Origin: Aquanectria penicillioides
Taxonomy: Eukaryota > Ascomycota > Sordariomycetes > Hypocreales > Nectriaceae
Reading direction: 5' to 3'
DNA length: 64,000 nucleotides
NCBI GenBank assembly: GCA_003415625.1
Contig: PYIU01000010.1
Span: 2,416,501 to 2,480,500 of the forward strand
Below, piece after piece: positions 49,109 to 61,230 of this stretch (the first letter of the stretch is position 1; every line of letters starts with the position of its first letter). Below the pieces are notes generated by a model. That model had not been told where the DNA came from, ran no database searches, and saw only the letters and a program-made list of their open reading frames with translations. The translations under genes and the position numbers were made by a program.

Positions 49109-50517
49109 GTGTGCAACGTAGGAGTAGAACAGTGATGTAGTGGCAAAGAAAGATACTCTTGAAGCTTATTGCAGGAACAGAGCTGCCCGGAGAGGCCAAG
49201 TTGTTTCTTTGTGCAGAATACTTGATGAGGCTTGAGAAAACAGAAGTTGTTCTAAAGAGGCCACCGCCACCATGTTATAACTTCACACCGGACCCCAGAC
49301 TTGAGTCGTGGAATAGCGTGGCGTGTGACCGGATTGGCCCTCCCCCGCAGTTCACCCCCAGAACTAAAGACCATCTAGTATTTACTCCGCACCCAGACGC
49401 CATCTGTGTTTGCAGGTTCAATATTTCATCAATCCCACCCAGCGGGGAAGCGTGGTGACAAGTGTACCTCAAATTACTCACATGTAGTACACGGCCGGAA
49501 TCGCCCCGAGCTGTACCGAGTTTCGCGAAGTGTTTTATTGCTAAAGAATCCGAGGCTTTCTTCCCATACCACTGGTTGGTGGCAAGATTCAGAGAAAATT
49601 TACTCAAGTTGGCATGTCGAAGTCCAGCGTAGGCTGAACTCACTCATTCAAACAATGATTTTGCAGACTTTACTGCCATAGTTCGTGCCCAACGGCTTCA
49701 TACACGCGCAACTGCATGCGCATTCCTTGGGTAGATAGAAATACCTATCCCCTTATTCCTAGCGGAGAGGTGATGCAACAGCCTGCTATCGAACACGTAG
49801 ATGACAGGGGGGGTGAGCAGCAAGAGAATCAAGCATGGGGATGGAACATACTGAACATGATGAAATGAGAATTATTTGCTCGTCTAGCCCTTGAAGAACA
49901 TGGGCAAGGGGCCCTGAGGTCTTGATTGAGTCCAGACCAATTCCGGGGTAATGATGTTGATCGTGGAGGGTAGCAAACAGGCTTATGACTTGATGGAGTG
50001 GTCAAAATGTGGCTTGCAAATGCCTTTAGCGTTGTTTTCGCAGTTATCACATCACGAGATGGCCTTGCATTTGCGGATTTAGACGTGACGTGAGGAGGGA
50101 TCGCTCGATCCCCTCATCCCCTTGTTCGATTCCCTACTTACTCCACCTCCGCCTCCACCTCCACCTCCACATTCCGACGCTCGTCTGGAACAGGCATAGA
50201 CTGATTCAAGAGGATTGAAATCATGTCACTCGTCTGTCGTGGGGTTCTTCCTTCAAGGCACCCCCACAAGCTTGGAATAGTGTTCTATGCACCCCTACCC
50301 CCGCTCTCCTCTTGGAGAACGCGCCTCCATTAACCACACCCCATGGTTCGGTCTGAGAAATGCCGAGGCCACTGGGTCTAGAACATCCGGTCAAGCGTAC
50401 GCGACTACTTGGCGTTCGTGCAGAAATAGGCAATAAAGTTGTTCTCCTTTATGTCATATTCATTCTCAGTTCAATCTCTTCAATTTTCTGTTACTTGCTT
50501 CCACGTCTCTCGGCAAA
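49109..50517. promoter_or_regulatory. Divergent promoter region, transporter and glycosidase
   Basis: A 1.4-kb gap between two divergent carbohydrate-related genes. No gene is supported in it. It includes a short CTCCAC tandem repeat (50,141-50,170) and a pyrimidine-rich stretch before the glycosidase start. Specific operator sites cannot be assigned by eye. Confidence 0.45.
50141..50170. repeat. CTCCAC hexanucleotide microsatellite
   Basis: Five imperfect tandem copies of CTCCAC, one with CTCCGC, about 350 bp upstream of the glycosidase start. Confidence 0.85.
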
Positions 50518-52410
50518 ATGACAACAAGAACCCTCTCGGTAAATGCATCAGTGGTCAGCGGAGCTTTCAAGGCCCTGCAGAGCACAAACTATGTGCTCTC
50601 TGCCGATTTTGGCCCGACAAAGGAGGAGGTCTCTTTGACCAAAGACAGACTTGCAGAGCATTGGAAGGAAAGCTTTACCAAGATGGTGCTGGTCTATCAC
50701 CCTCCCGATATCTTCCAGGGTGAGTTTGACACCCAACAGCTTCGCCTCATTCTTCAAGTTAATGCATCGGCTAGGATACGCAAAAGAGGGACCCGACGGC
50801 GACGCGTTAGATCCAAGGAACTATAATTTTGGGCCTCTTGACGAAGAAATTTCTCGCATCGCCAACGTTGGTGCCGTGGCATGCCTCCAGTTTGAGGACT
50901 GTCTGCAGAGTTATCAAGACTTTGCAACTCCTGAGCTATTCTTCAAGGTAGTTTATGTCGTGCTTCATGGTTTATCCGACTAGAAACTGATCCTGTTCAA
51001 GATCGGTTACGTCCTGGCTGATCGTTACGGCAACGGCAACGGGTTCCCGCACAAGAACATGCTCTCCCTGGTGGAGCTTTACCCCGAACCTGACATGTAT
51101 ACGTCACACCTGGACAAGAGCTGGTACATGCCATACTTTGAGCTCATTGAAGCTTTTGCGAGAGGTTCCAAGAAGGCCAACGCAGGTGTGGGGGTGGGCG
51201 CTGTCGGAGCAAATCGCATGTACTACTGCCCGGGAAGAATGCCAGAGAGTCCGTTCCATTTTGAATTTTACAAGTATGACATGTCCTTTACTTAATCCAT
51301 GAGATAAAGCTGATGCTCAAATGTTAGATTCATCAAAGAGAAAGATGTCCCAATCAAGGCCATCACATTTCACTGGGTAACACCCTTCAGCCAGGTACGC
51401 TTTGAGTCTGGATTTCTTTATGTGGTCAAAGGCTAATTACCCCACGGAACCCGGAAGATCTCATCGTGACATGCAAGTCTGTAAGAGACGAGTTGGTTCG
51501 TGCAGGCCTTCCATATATGCCCATATGGGTTACAGAGTACAACCGCAATCCCGTAAATACTCTTCACACGCCTGTATCTCGTTTTCTAACGTCCTTGTAG
51601 GCCCCAATACTACCCAAAACTGCATCCATGTTGGAAGAATACAAATCATTGTCACTGGCGGCTTCGTTCATGCTCTCCACGCAGATCATCGCCCAAGACG
51701 CCGATGTTGAGCAGTGTCTTCCATGGGTAGGGGCCGGATATGGATTTTTTGGTGGAGGAAACGCATGGTTCGAAGCATACTATGAGAAGCATGCAGATCA
51801 CACGCAACCAGACGTCGTAAATCCACTAGGCGCAGCATGGCAAATATCTGGTAAATTTCTTAGCGACGTTATAAAGCGAGTGTCGCTTCAAGGCTGCGAT
51901 GGGAACTTCACCGGGCTTGCAGGTGTATCCGAGGATGGAAAGACAGTAGAAATACTGTTGTCCAACTACCAATTCTCAGACGGTTTGATAAGGGAGTTGA
52001 ATGCGGGCTATGTTGAGGCCATGGATGAGGATTGCTGCAAATGGAATAAGCTCGATGAGAGAGGGTTGATGGGTGGGGAATACTTCACCTTCAAGTCACC
52101 ACCGGCGCCTCCGGGACTATCCTTATCGGGACCTCGACCATCATTTTGTCAAAATGGAACCGACAACTACGGTACGAGAAATAGTTCCTTACTTGTGATA
52201 GTGGAAGTCAACTAACATCCCCTTCTAGATCTTTATATTACAGAGCTGCCATGGGCTGATAATGTGCCGTACTCGGGGGTGATCTATCGCGTAAACGAGA
52301 CCCAGAGCCTCCATGAGCATGTACACTTTAGTGGCATTGGGAGAAAGGTTACAATCTCTCAATCCTCACCAGCATTGACTATGGATTTGATCGTTATTAC
52401 CATTGTATAG
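50518..52410 (+). CDS. GH39-like glycoside hydrolase, one exon junction unresolved
   Basis: Exons 50518-50719, 50775-50947, 51002-51273, 51328-51394, about 51457-51552, 51601-52171 and 52229-52410. All junctions are clean except 51394 to 51457: the donor CAG/GTACGC is good but every AG acceptor leaves the downstream frame off by one base. The protein (~520 aa) has a TIM-barrel-like pattern: an acidic FEDCLQSY segment, the TFHWVTPF strand, and WVTEYNRNP, whose Glu would be the nucleophile by analogy with GH39. The C-terminus looks like a beta-sandwich. No signal peptide is obvious. The family assignment is from overall pattern only. Either a small indel has damaged the gene or a non-canonical splice is used. 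Confidence 0.6.
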
Positions 52411-53131
52411 GAATTCTTTTTATTCGGGTTGAAGCCCTCGCAAAGCTGAGCTGTGGAGTGGTCTTGAAATCCGTTGAGATTACCCTCAAACTCAAACCAC
52501 GCAATTCATTGCATGAGGGCAACCCCCTATAAAGAGGGCTTATTAGCTACATTAGTCGATGTTGGCTATGTGAGAGTGTGAGAACCATCTACTTTGACTG
52601 GGAAAGAGTTAAAACTATAGCCGGGGATCTGTTGTAAATGATGGTGCTTGGGTGTGAAATTGACTAGTTATATCAGTGAAGACTACTCTAGGGAGTCGCA
52701 AAATGATACAATAAAACGTGTGTACAGACACATTGTGCATTTATACTTAGCTGCTAATATTCCTCATGCATACACTGGTATATAATAAGTGATAACTTAA
52801 TAACATAATTTCTCACATACGTACTGATTTTAAATTATTAGATACAAGTTGGTTGGTGAATCCACCGCTTCCTCACCAGGTGGAACAGGTGTCTGTCTGA
52901 TCAAGGACGCCGACAACAACCAGACGCCATCTAGTGTAAAGGTGAGAATTCTTGTTGGAGTTCGCCCTCTGTCTCCAATGAGTGCAGGTGCTTGCCCGTG
53001 GCTGCATCGCAGATCTGCAAGGGCCCTCACGCATCTGCAAACGCAGGCCGCTTGCCATCAGGCGAAAATGCAAAATAGTTGATCAAACCATAACCATTCG
53101 CGTGTAAGACCTGCAGTCCCTCACTGTTCCG
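52411..53131. other. Intergenic
   Basis: Slightly AT-rich, without supported genes. Overlapping short frames at 52,830-53,082 have no recognisable features. Confidence 0.6.
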
Positions 53132-54086
53132 TCATACGAGCCAGAAACTAGGCGCAACGGATGTCGTCACCGATACGACGCTTCCGATGTTGCCTTTGAA
53201 TAGCCTTGGACAGTTGCCCGTATCTATCTCCCATATCCCTATTTTCTTGTCGACAGATCCAGACACCAGTCTCGTACCGTCGCGGGGGAAGGCAGCGAGA
53301 ATTTCGGTTGTAACGACTTGTATGGTTGGTTTGTACGCACTCCCCAATGGTCACGCTCCAAATCTTTATCAAACTGTAACTAGAATTCCAGTTGGGGTTC
53401 GACACGGACGCCAGTCGCTCGTCTTTTGGGGGCAAGAAAACCAGGGAGGGGGGTTTCGTCTCAAGGGTCTGCGAACGCTTGCTCCAGCCCTCGTCGAGCA
53501 CTGGTCTCTCTAAGATCAAAGTGGGAGATTCCTGATTTTCGTATGTCTGTCGCACAATGCTTCTAATGGGGCTGAATATCAGTGTTAAGGAATATACTTG
53601 TAGTGGGGCTGCTTCAATGCACGTCTTGAATGATGTTAGGAGTCGAATTTCATCTTGTGTGATTTGTCTGATCTCGCAGCCTTACTCTTAGCGTTCCAGA
53701 GCCATTGCATTCTGCAATCGTGGCATTGCTTGTAGGGCCTTGGACATATTGCCCGTAAGACTAAGCGCCTCTAGCCAATGTAAAAGCCTGCGTTGAAGAA
53801 AATTATGCACTTCCCTGCCGTCCAGGAGAACAGATTCGTATCTAGTAGAGTCACGTAGATGATCGACCAAAAAGACACAGGCGCAGTACACTGATACCAG
53901 AGGATCCATCTCAAGTGTCGGTATTTCCTTTGCGGTTGGTCCATTGCTAGTGAGTCCGTAAATATTGCGTTGGATCGTGTTGTTTAAGGCTTCCAGTGAC
54001 TTCAGCATGATGGCCAAGTGTTGGTGATGAGGACCTAGAGAGATAATCCGGTACAGTACATTTTTCGAGAGGAATTGCTTAGCCAA
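53132..54086 (-). pseudogene. Fossil of an NWD-type NLR (linker and first WD40 units)
   Basis: The minus strand reads, with frame changes, the segment that links NACHT to WD40 repeats in HET-E/NWD proteins. 54,086-53,688 gives MDPLVSVYCACVFLVDHL and LLHWLEALSLTGNM. 53,620-53,530 gives LTLIFSPIRSIVRQ. 53,347-53,132 gives a WD40 unit (RLVSGSVDKKIGIWE). The NACHT ATPase upstream and further WD units downstream are absent. Normal members exceed 1,000 aa. This is therefore a truncated, frameshifted remnant, the second NLR class in the window. Confidence 0.75.
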
Positions 54087-55046
54087 TTAGTGCATAAAAT
54101 ACATCACTCCATTCCGCAATGACAAAAAGGACTAGCATATACTAATAACCTATCTTGGCCCCTATTTATCTCTATAGATCAGAATTAGCTAAACACCAAG
54201 TTTACCTCTTACAGTTCAGTATATATTGACCTCTACATTTCCACCACTAGTAGCGAATATACTACCAATTGGCCCTAAAGGAACAGCATGCCATTATACC
54301 TAGGATTCACAGCTGAGGAAACTACGGAGGATCTCACGCTCCAGTCGCCGCCCAGGTTTATTCAAGAGCCGTAGGGCTAGGCTCTTACAGCCCCCCGCCT
54401 AGAGCCTTACTATCGCAGGTTGGGCCCGCCGGTATAACACTCTGGATGCTGCCAAGTTCTTTGCTACCAGCCGTGGGCTGGGCTGCTTTTAGGTTCCCCT
54501 TGCCCTGCCTGGAGAGACCAATCCCAAGCAGGTAAAAAGAGGCACCTCTGCTGCAATATGTTTGCATATCGTATTTCGATTTACCTTTGAGCTGACATAT
54601 CTCGGTAGTTGGCTTGCTCCTCGTAGTTATTTCATGCCCATGCACAGGGAATATAAGGATGGTAGGTCCCAGGTTCTTAGCTACTCAACTTGCGGTTACT
54701 CATTTGCTGTGTCGTCACAATCTGTTTAGGGAGACGAGCGGCTATGACTTGGCACAAACGCGTGATTTATGAATTGAAGGCTATATAGGCCTTTGTCGCC
54801 TCGACAAGAACCATCTCAGGAGTGTGAAAGAGGAGGCAAGGCGCGATGATACGAAACCTGGAATGGACCTAGGTGCAGCTATTCACGCTGCTTACATCAC
54901 CCCTTATGTGCATTGACGGTCCTCGGAATAATAAAGCCACGCTTTTTTCACATCCCCAAGTATCTGAGCGATGATAGAGAATTTAAAAAAGAATAGAAAG
55001 AATTCAGTATGTACAGGATACGCACGCGAGGTACGCCAATGCTCAA
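54087..55046. other. Intergenic
   Basis: No supported coding region. It contains C-rich and G-rich patches around 54,390-54,440 that could be old element debris. Nothing else recognised. Confidence 0.55.
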
Positions 55047-56567
55047 TCAAGCCCAGCCAGCGCTGATGACCCAGCTCACGTCATCGTTGAACGAAGTGGC
55101 AGAGTCGAATGTGTGAACACCGCCGTTGCTCGCGGCGTACATGACATTGCTGTAGTGGCGGAAATAGCGAGTAGGGTAGCTCCAGGATCGAATGGAGCTG
55201 CCTTGGCTGTTGAGCGAGGCCTGCGGGCAAAAGGTGGCGTCCTCGTAGAACTGCTTGGTGCCGTCGTTGGCGTTGAGGAGCAGTGCAAAGTCGTAGTGCC
55301 GGATGTAGCTCCCGGGGGTGTCGACAGACTCAAACGAGAAGCAAGCGCTGTTGCCGAGGCCGGTGCGGACGGTCCAGCTTGCTTGCTGCTTCAGAGTCGT
55401 AGTGCTGGACGAAGTGACGACCTGGGTGTTGATGGTGGTGCCGGTATGAGCGACGTAGCGTGTGGTGTAGCCAGAGGTTGTGACTCGCAGCGAGATGGAA
55501 GAACCAGCAGTCAGAGCAGTACCACTAGTCAACGACCCGGTGACGTACTTTGCGGCGACGATGTTGGCCTGAACCGAATTCTCGGTAGCGTCAGTTGGAT
55601 ATCCGGACGTCATGACTCCCTCGTAAAAGGTGCCCTGGGCGCTGACGCTGTTGTCGCCGCCGATGCCGAGGATGATGGCGCCCTCCTTGCTCATCGGGTT
55701 GTAGCCAGACGCCGTGGGACGCACGCCGCTGTAGTAAGTCGAGAGCGAGCCAGATGCTGAATTGCCACCGCGGATGGCCCACAGGTTTGGTCCGCCCTTG
55801 ATGACGGCCGTGACGAAGCGGTACGAGATGGACGGGTCGCCGGCGTTGTTTCCGGAGCTGACGCCGGAGAAGAGGCCGTTCTCGAGATCGGCCATGATCC
55901 ACGGCCCGTCACCGGCACCGGAGCCCCAGCTAGTGCTGTCGCCAAAGTAGATGGCCTCCATGTGGCCGTTGCCAGTGTCAGTGCTGCTGGTCTCGGCGTT
56001 GCCGTAGTCGAAGCAGCAGCCTCCGTTGTAGTGAGTTCCATCAAGGACCGCATACATGCCCTCGGCGGTATCTCCGGTGGCCGTGCCGGTGGCGGCGTTG
56101 TTGCGGTAACCCGTGCCGGGCGAGACAAAGACGCCGTACGCCTTCTGTCCGTTCAAGGTGACTGGGGCACCGATGGCACTCGCCAAGTTGTCGTAGCCGT
56201 TGGACTCCGGGCCGGAGAAGCCGCCGGGCGGAGCCTGAGTGAGATGGTTGCCGTTGCCGGACTGGTCGTAGATGATGGTGATGAGACACGTCGTGTTGGC
56301 ACAGAAGGTGTCTTGGGCGGCGGCATTAGCGACACCACCAGCAGTCAGCGGCGTGATGATGGTCGTGGTGCTATCGGAGCCGCGTTTGACCTGGTACAGC
56401 GACCCAGTGTAGGCGCCGTACAGCGCGCGAGTCGTGCTGTGCGCGGCAATGCAGGGCGTGCTGCCAGATGCGTAGATGTCACAGGGCCCGGCTGCGGCCA
56501 GGGAGCCCATGGCAACGAGGCCGAGGCAGAGCACGCGAGCGCGTTCGAGGTTTGGGTGTGAGAACAT
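55047..56567 (-). CDS. abfB: Secreted GH54 alpha-L-arabinofuranosidase with CBM42
   Basis: A single uninterrupted exon of 506 aa, full length for the family. A signal peptide covers about residues 1-26 (hydrophobic VLCLGLVAMGSLAAA, then GPCDIY). The catalytic GH54 domain follows to about residue 345 and the arabinose-binding CBM42 fills the rest (VSWVISAGWA at the end). Glu229 in DLENG and Asp305 in GGDNS fall at a constant offset of eight from the nucleophile and acid/base (E221, D297) known from the Aspergillus kawachii enzyme. It removes arabinose side chains from arabinoxylan and arabinan outside the cell. High GC, so many spurious frames overlap it on both strands. Expression in this family is typically induced by arabinose and repressed by glucose. 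Confidence 0.97.
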   Translation of the reverse strand: MFSHPNLERARVLCLGLVAMGSLAAAGPCDIYASGSTPCIAAHSTTRALYGAYTGSLYQVKRGSDSTTTIITPLTAGGVANAAAQDTFCANTTCLITIIYDQSGNGNHLTQAPPGGFSGPESNGYDNLASAIGAPVTLNGQKAYGVFVSPGTGYRNNAATGTATGDTAEGMYAVLDGTHYNGGCCFDYGNAETSSTDTGNGHMEAIYFGDSTSWGSGAGDGPWIMADLENGLFSGVSSGNNAGDPSISYRFVTAVIKGGPNLWAIRGGNSASGSLSTYYSGVRPTASGYNPMSKEGAIILGIGGDNSVSAQGTFYEGVMTSGYPTDATENSVQANIVAAKYVTGSLTSGTALTAGSSISLRVTTSGYTTRYVAHTGTTINTQVVTSSSTTTLKQQASWTVRTGLGNSACFSFESVDTPGSYIRHYDFALLLNANDGTKQFYEDATFCPQASLNSQGSSIRSWSYPTRYFRHYSNVMYAASNGGVHTFDSATSFNDDVSWVISAGWA

Positions 56568-57722
56568 ATCCAGTCACTGTTGCAGAGGAGCGGGAAGTGA
56601 AACAATCACGCCTTCATATCCCTCTCCATCTCCGTTTCGCTCATTCGACTATCACTTTATAGTTGTTCGCAGCTACGCATTGACTCCTTCAAATCCCTAC
56701 AATCCCCAGACTAGAACCAGTCTTTCGGGCATCACAGGGCCCTATCCGGACACAACCCCGAGAAAGAAGCCTGACATGTGTCACGAAGCAAAGCCCTATT
56801 CGCGCGCAACACCGGAGACAACCAGCCTTACGTCTCTCAAGAAGCCCTATTCGTGCGCAACAATGGAAAGCGACTATACGGGCGGGGTATAGGCTCATCA
56901 TGTTGACCGGCTAGCTCGGCCGGGGGTAGCGGTTCCGAAGCTGGATATAGTAGGTAGCACTACCAATTATACCTCGCCCCTCAATAGAGGTGGACCAAAA
57001 CCATCGACCCAAATGAGTAGTATTGCTGTTACCATCCGCTATATCCGTCAGACTAGGGCGAGAATCAGATTAGGCATTAATTGCAATAGCAGCAATTACT
57101 GGAGCGGTTATAGCTATTCTGGCACGTTGATCACTTGTATCAGCCTTCGTGATAGGTCGCAACACTTTGAGTTTTCAACCAAGTAAATATGCCGAGCCTA
57201 AATGAGAATCATAGCATGAGGGCGACGAGGTTGGATCATGCGGGGGGGTGATGTGGCATTGCACAGACGAAAACAGGCCTAATAATGAAACATGTGACTA
57301 CCGTTGATTTGAGGCTAAGAGGCCCGTCCTGTGAACATGGGTGCTATTTGACCATTATTGCCGTAGGGCTACGACCCTACAGGATAATAGTTAGTTGGCG
57401 ACAGGATTAGCCAGTAAATACTCGCAGTTGACAAGGATTGGTCGAGAGAAGACTCTTGTGGGAGGAATCCATCCATTCAAGACTTGGAAGTAGCAGGATC
57501 AACAAAATTCGAACGCATTGAATTGACAGAGACTGGATATAAATCTCTATACCCAATAGTCGATACAGGAATAAACCTACACACACCCGATTTGGCCGTG
57601 TTAATATTCGCCTTCTATGCACACAGGTTGACTTCTTGTTGCTGGTATGGAACACGAGCCAAAACCTACCTAACATAAGAGGGTATAGGGTAAGTTGGCC
57701 GACGAAGTTATCCTCTTTCATC
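56568..57722. other. Upstream region of abfB and spacer to the CoA ligase
   Basis: No gene supported. Contains the abfB promoter at its left end and three diverged tandem units beginning GCCCTAT at 56,739, 56,793 and 56,844 (spacing 51-54 bp). Short frames on both strands show no known features. Confidence 0.55.
56739..56890. repeat. Three diverged tandem units of 51-54 bp
   Basis: Units share GCCCTATTCGYGCGCAAC-like starts (second and third nearly identical over 20 bp, first weaker). Purpose unknown; lies 170-320 bp upstream of the abfB start. Confidence 0.55.
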
Positions 57723-59693
57723 CTAAAGCTTCGCTCGCTCAGCCTGTCTCCCTGCCCTTTCCTTTTCTCTCAATTTCCTTCTCAAGATCTTTCCAGTAGG
57801 ACTCTTTGGTATCGCATCGATAAACTCAATCCCGCCTTTGAGCCACTTGTGCTTTGCCTTGTGCTCTTCCACGTGTTTATGGATGCTTGCGATTATTTGC
57901 TCATCAGGCTTGTCCACTACACCATTCGACTTGACAACGTAAGCTTTTGGAGCCTCTCCTGCTCGCGCGTCTGGAACTTGAATGACGGCACAATCACCGA
58001 TATCAGGATGTGACAGAAGGTGCGCCTCCAGCTCAGCCGGTGCAACTTGATGACCCTACATCCTCGTCAAATCTATCTATATAGAACTGGAACAGGAAGG
58101 TCAAACTTACCTTGACTTTGATTAGCTCCTTGACTCGGTCGACAACCACAAAGTGTTCATTCCCGGATGGTGCTATCCTCACCAAGACTTCATCCCCTGT
58201 GCGGATCCAGCGTCCATCCTTATCCGTGAAGAACGTCTCCGACGTTGCCACGGGGTTGTTAAAGTACCCCAAGCTAACAGTCGGGCTCTGAATTAGCAAC
58301 TCTCCAGGAGTTTCGTAATCGGTTATTTCCTTCCCATTAGCATCGATAATTTTTGCTTTGGCGGCTGGAATTAAAGAGCCAGTGGATCCAACTAGGGTAT
58401 CCAGCTCACTGCTCTGAATGAAGACTGTCGCAGTCTCAGTCATGCCTTTAATCTATTAATCACCGAAACCCTCATCAGGTCTGCAAATTGGTCTTACCGT
58501 AGCCCTGGCCAAGATGCCATTTTGGATAAAGTCCTAAGAGTGCGTCCACAGTTTCTTTCCCTAGTGGAGCAGCTCCCGTGTATACGAATCGGACGCTGCT
58601 CAGATCATATTTTTGACAGACATCTTGCCTCTCTAGGATATGAATCACAATTGGCGGTACGATGCTTAGTTGGTTAATCTTGAATCGGCTCACCGCATTT
58701 AAAAACGACTCAAAGTTGTACCGCGGCAACACAATGATTTCATCTCCTCGAAAAGCGCCCAAGTGAGTGATGAGCATGAGCCCGAACACATGGCTGAATG
58801 GTAGCAGGCCAAGCATGGTCTGAGTCTCAACGTCTTGAGCTTTGCGCGCAACAGAGTCAAATGTGTAAGTCTGAAGGATGCCGGCAATGATGTTATAGTG
58901 GGATATCATCACTGGTTTCTAACCGATAAGTGACGATTCACTCGCATAAATACAGGCGGCTTACTGGTAGACCGGATGTGCCACTGGAGTACAACAAATA
59001 GGCAGCCTGGCGAACGCCTTGCCCCCGAGGCCATTGCAAAGACGGCAGTTCGGGAAGGTCACGGCCAGCATCAATCAAATCTTCAATCGTCCTAAAATCG
59101 ACTGCTCCATTTGTACCTGGCATGGGCAAGATGTAGATGCGGTCGCGTGAAATGCCAACTGAGGTAGCAGCTTTGACCGCGGTATCCAACAAGGGAACAC
59201 AAGTGAAAAGTGCCTTTGCACGACATAGCTGAAGCTGTTGTTCCAACTCTGATGATGAGAGTGCGGCACTAGACAGACTTACTACGCCGTTGAGCCGGTG
59301 AATCGAGTGAGTAAGAGGGATATAATCTATCTGTTCGCGAGGTCGGTTATTGTGTCTCATATGTAGTAGCCGCCAAGTACCAACTGTATTGAAAGAAAAA
59401 ATAGTGACAACTTGATCCCATTCTACTTCATGCAGAGGATTGAATCGGAGAGCTTGCCCAATACCACGGGCAAGCGAATCCTCGCGGGCGATGACCTCAG
59501 CAGTGTTGCGTGTTTTACCAGTAAGCCCACAAGTATACGGGTTTCGCGATTTAGCAAAAGGGTGACGGCCGTATTTTTCGTTTCTCATGAATTCAACCAC
59601 AGAAACCGACTCTGGTGGATCTATCTCGCTGGTAAGCACGGTACTGGGATGTGAGGCAATGGGCCGGCACCAATTGGGAGTCGTGGAACCCAT
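57723..59693 (-). CDS. 4-coumarate-CoA-ligase-like acyl-CoA synthetase, PTS1
   Basis: Five exons (59693-59385, 59330-58965, 58918-58498, 58445-58111, 58055-57723; introns 46-55 nt) join in frame to 587 aa, normal for the AMP-binding superfamily. Motifs in order: LLYSSGTSGLP-K (P-loop-like A3, spliced), LLPFSHVFG, GYGMTET, WIRTGDE, VVDRVKELIKVKG and SPTGKILRR with the catalytic Lys. It activates a carboxylic acid to its CoA thioester through an adenylate. The C-terminus AKL fits the peroxisomal targeting signal type 1. The substrate may be a phenylpropanoid or a medium-chain acid; the sequence does not say. Start chosen at the first ATG, with MGSTTPNW leading into family-like sequence. Confidence 0.92.
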
Positions 59694-60480
59694 GGCGGCG
59701 GTGTGAAAACCATGATTGAGACTGAGTGGATGATGTATTAACGGTGATAATTCCCGACCCGAGACTGATAATTCTGAATTGAATGCAAAGTAATTATTTA
59801 GTTGTTCTAGCTCGCGTGCGTCTTTTTCACTGCGAGCGACCCCGCGAATTGCTGAGGCTTGGCGATCAATGTGAACGGCAAGACGGTGAGAGCAAGTGTG
59901 AGACAGGGATTCAGTCCAATCATCATCGCCCCCACGGATGTAACGCTCTGTTCTCTCTTCCGGAAAAGCAGGTTCTGATCTCTCAAACTCGGAGGGTCTA
60001 ACTAAACTCGAGCCTGGTGGGGTGCATCACCTCCGATTGACCTCCGACTGGCTTCTCTTTGTCCGTACGCTTCTTGACCCACACCTACAGCAGCGAATAC
60101 ACCGAAGAGCCATTTGTGTGTAGAGTCAGTTGTGTTTTCGCTTCTCGTGACATGGCCAGTGAGCTGACTCTCAGTTGAACACATGGCTGGTAATAAAATC
60201 CAGACTGAATCGGCAATCCTTGTTGTATGGTAGTTGGAAATAATGCAGATAGAGGCCACAGAAGGCATCAAACCTGGATATGAACTTACGAATGGAAACT
60301 GTTGTTAAATTGTTGCCAGTTCACTCCACCACCATCGATAAGAACAGCCAACTGTTTGTTACCCCGGAGCGTCTCTTATAAAGCATAATCTACAGCTTAT
60401 TGGGGCCAGTGTTGATAGGCGTTACTTGGCCGCTCTTAGTGCTGTCTACCACCGCATTGCCCGCATGTCATCTTGCATGA
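59694..60480. other. Intergenic
   Basis: Upstream of the CoA ligase. Short frames on both strands without known features. Confidence 0.55.
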
Positions 60481-61230
60481 AGACGAGGTACAATGGCGGT
60501 TCGTCTCGAGTTGCTTCTCTGTACTTCAGACTATTAGGGTTTCGCCCAACAGCTCACAGACTTCCCTTTGGCAAGCAAATCCTCCCGATAAAGCCGAGGA
60601 ACCCTGGAATCGCTGCATGTGTTGGCCCGGTTGCAACAATAGCCCGGGATATGGGCTGTTCTTGCAAAACATCATTTGTCTGGAGCCTTGGAGGGTAGAG
60701 TGATCTACCTACGCACTTCCACGGCAGCATCTCGATACCGACTTCAAGAAGCTTTCCTTGGATGTATTCTGGAGGATCCTGCTTATCCTTTTAGCCCTCC
60801 TATCACTCGAACTTTGCGGACCGCAGTAGCGACGCTGGAGGCCAAAGGACATCGCGTATCCTTTTTTTCCAGCTTTCTTTCAATCGGGGTTGGATACGAG
60901 ATCGCATTGGATCTCTTCGATATCGATGAAGATAATACCAGTATCCAATACGTGTACGAGGGCAATGAGCTGTTGGTACAAATAGCGCACGATGTCGCTA
61001 CCTTTCTAGGGGAGTCGAAGAGAATGCGAAAATTTTCATAAATGTTTGACACAACCTCACGACGCGAGGAGCAAATGGAAGCACGGCACAAGGTTTTTAT
61101 AGATGGGGGGTATGATGTGCTAATTACGCCTAGTGCGGAGTACACGGCTCTCCCTCACCACCAATTTGGCATCACGCGGTATACAGCACTACAGAATCTA
61201 GTAGATGTGTGCTCAGTGTCCTTCATTTCT
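60481..61230 (+). pseudogene. Amidase (acetamidase/GmdA-like) C-terminal fragment
   Basis: The plus strand encodes pieces of a fungal amidase-signature protein in at least two frames: GFRPTAHRLP...PRNPGIAACVGPVATIARDM (60,535-60,660), then FLQNIICLEPW in another frame, then the C-terminal domain (60,676-61,041, stop) and, after the stop in the same frame, GGYDVLITPSAEYTALPHH (61,100-61,160). The N-terminal half with the catalytic Lys and the GGSSGGE serine motif is missing or destroyed. Full-length members are about 550 aa; only some 230 codons remain. A dead copy. Confidence 0.75.

Noticed and set aside
55076..56561. Large frames on the opposite strand and in other frames of abfB
   Set aside because: Shadows caused by high GC; the GH54-CBM42 frame is complete and explains the whole interval.
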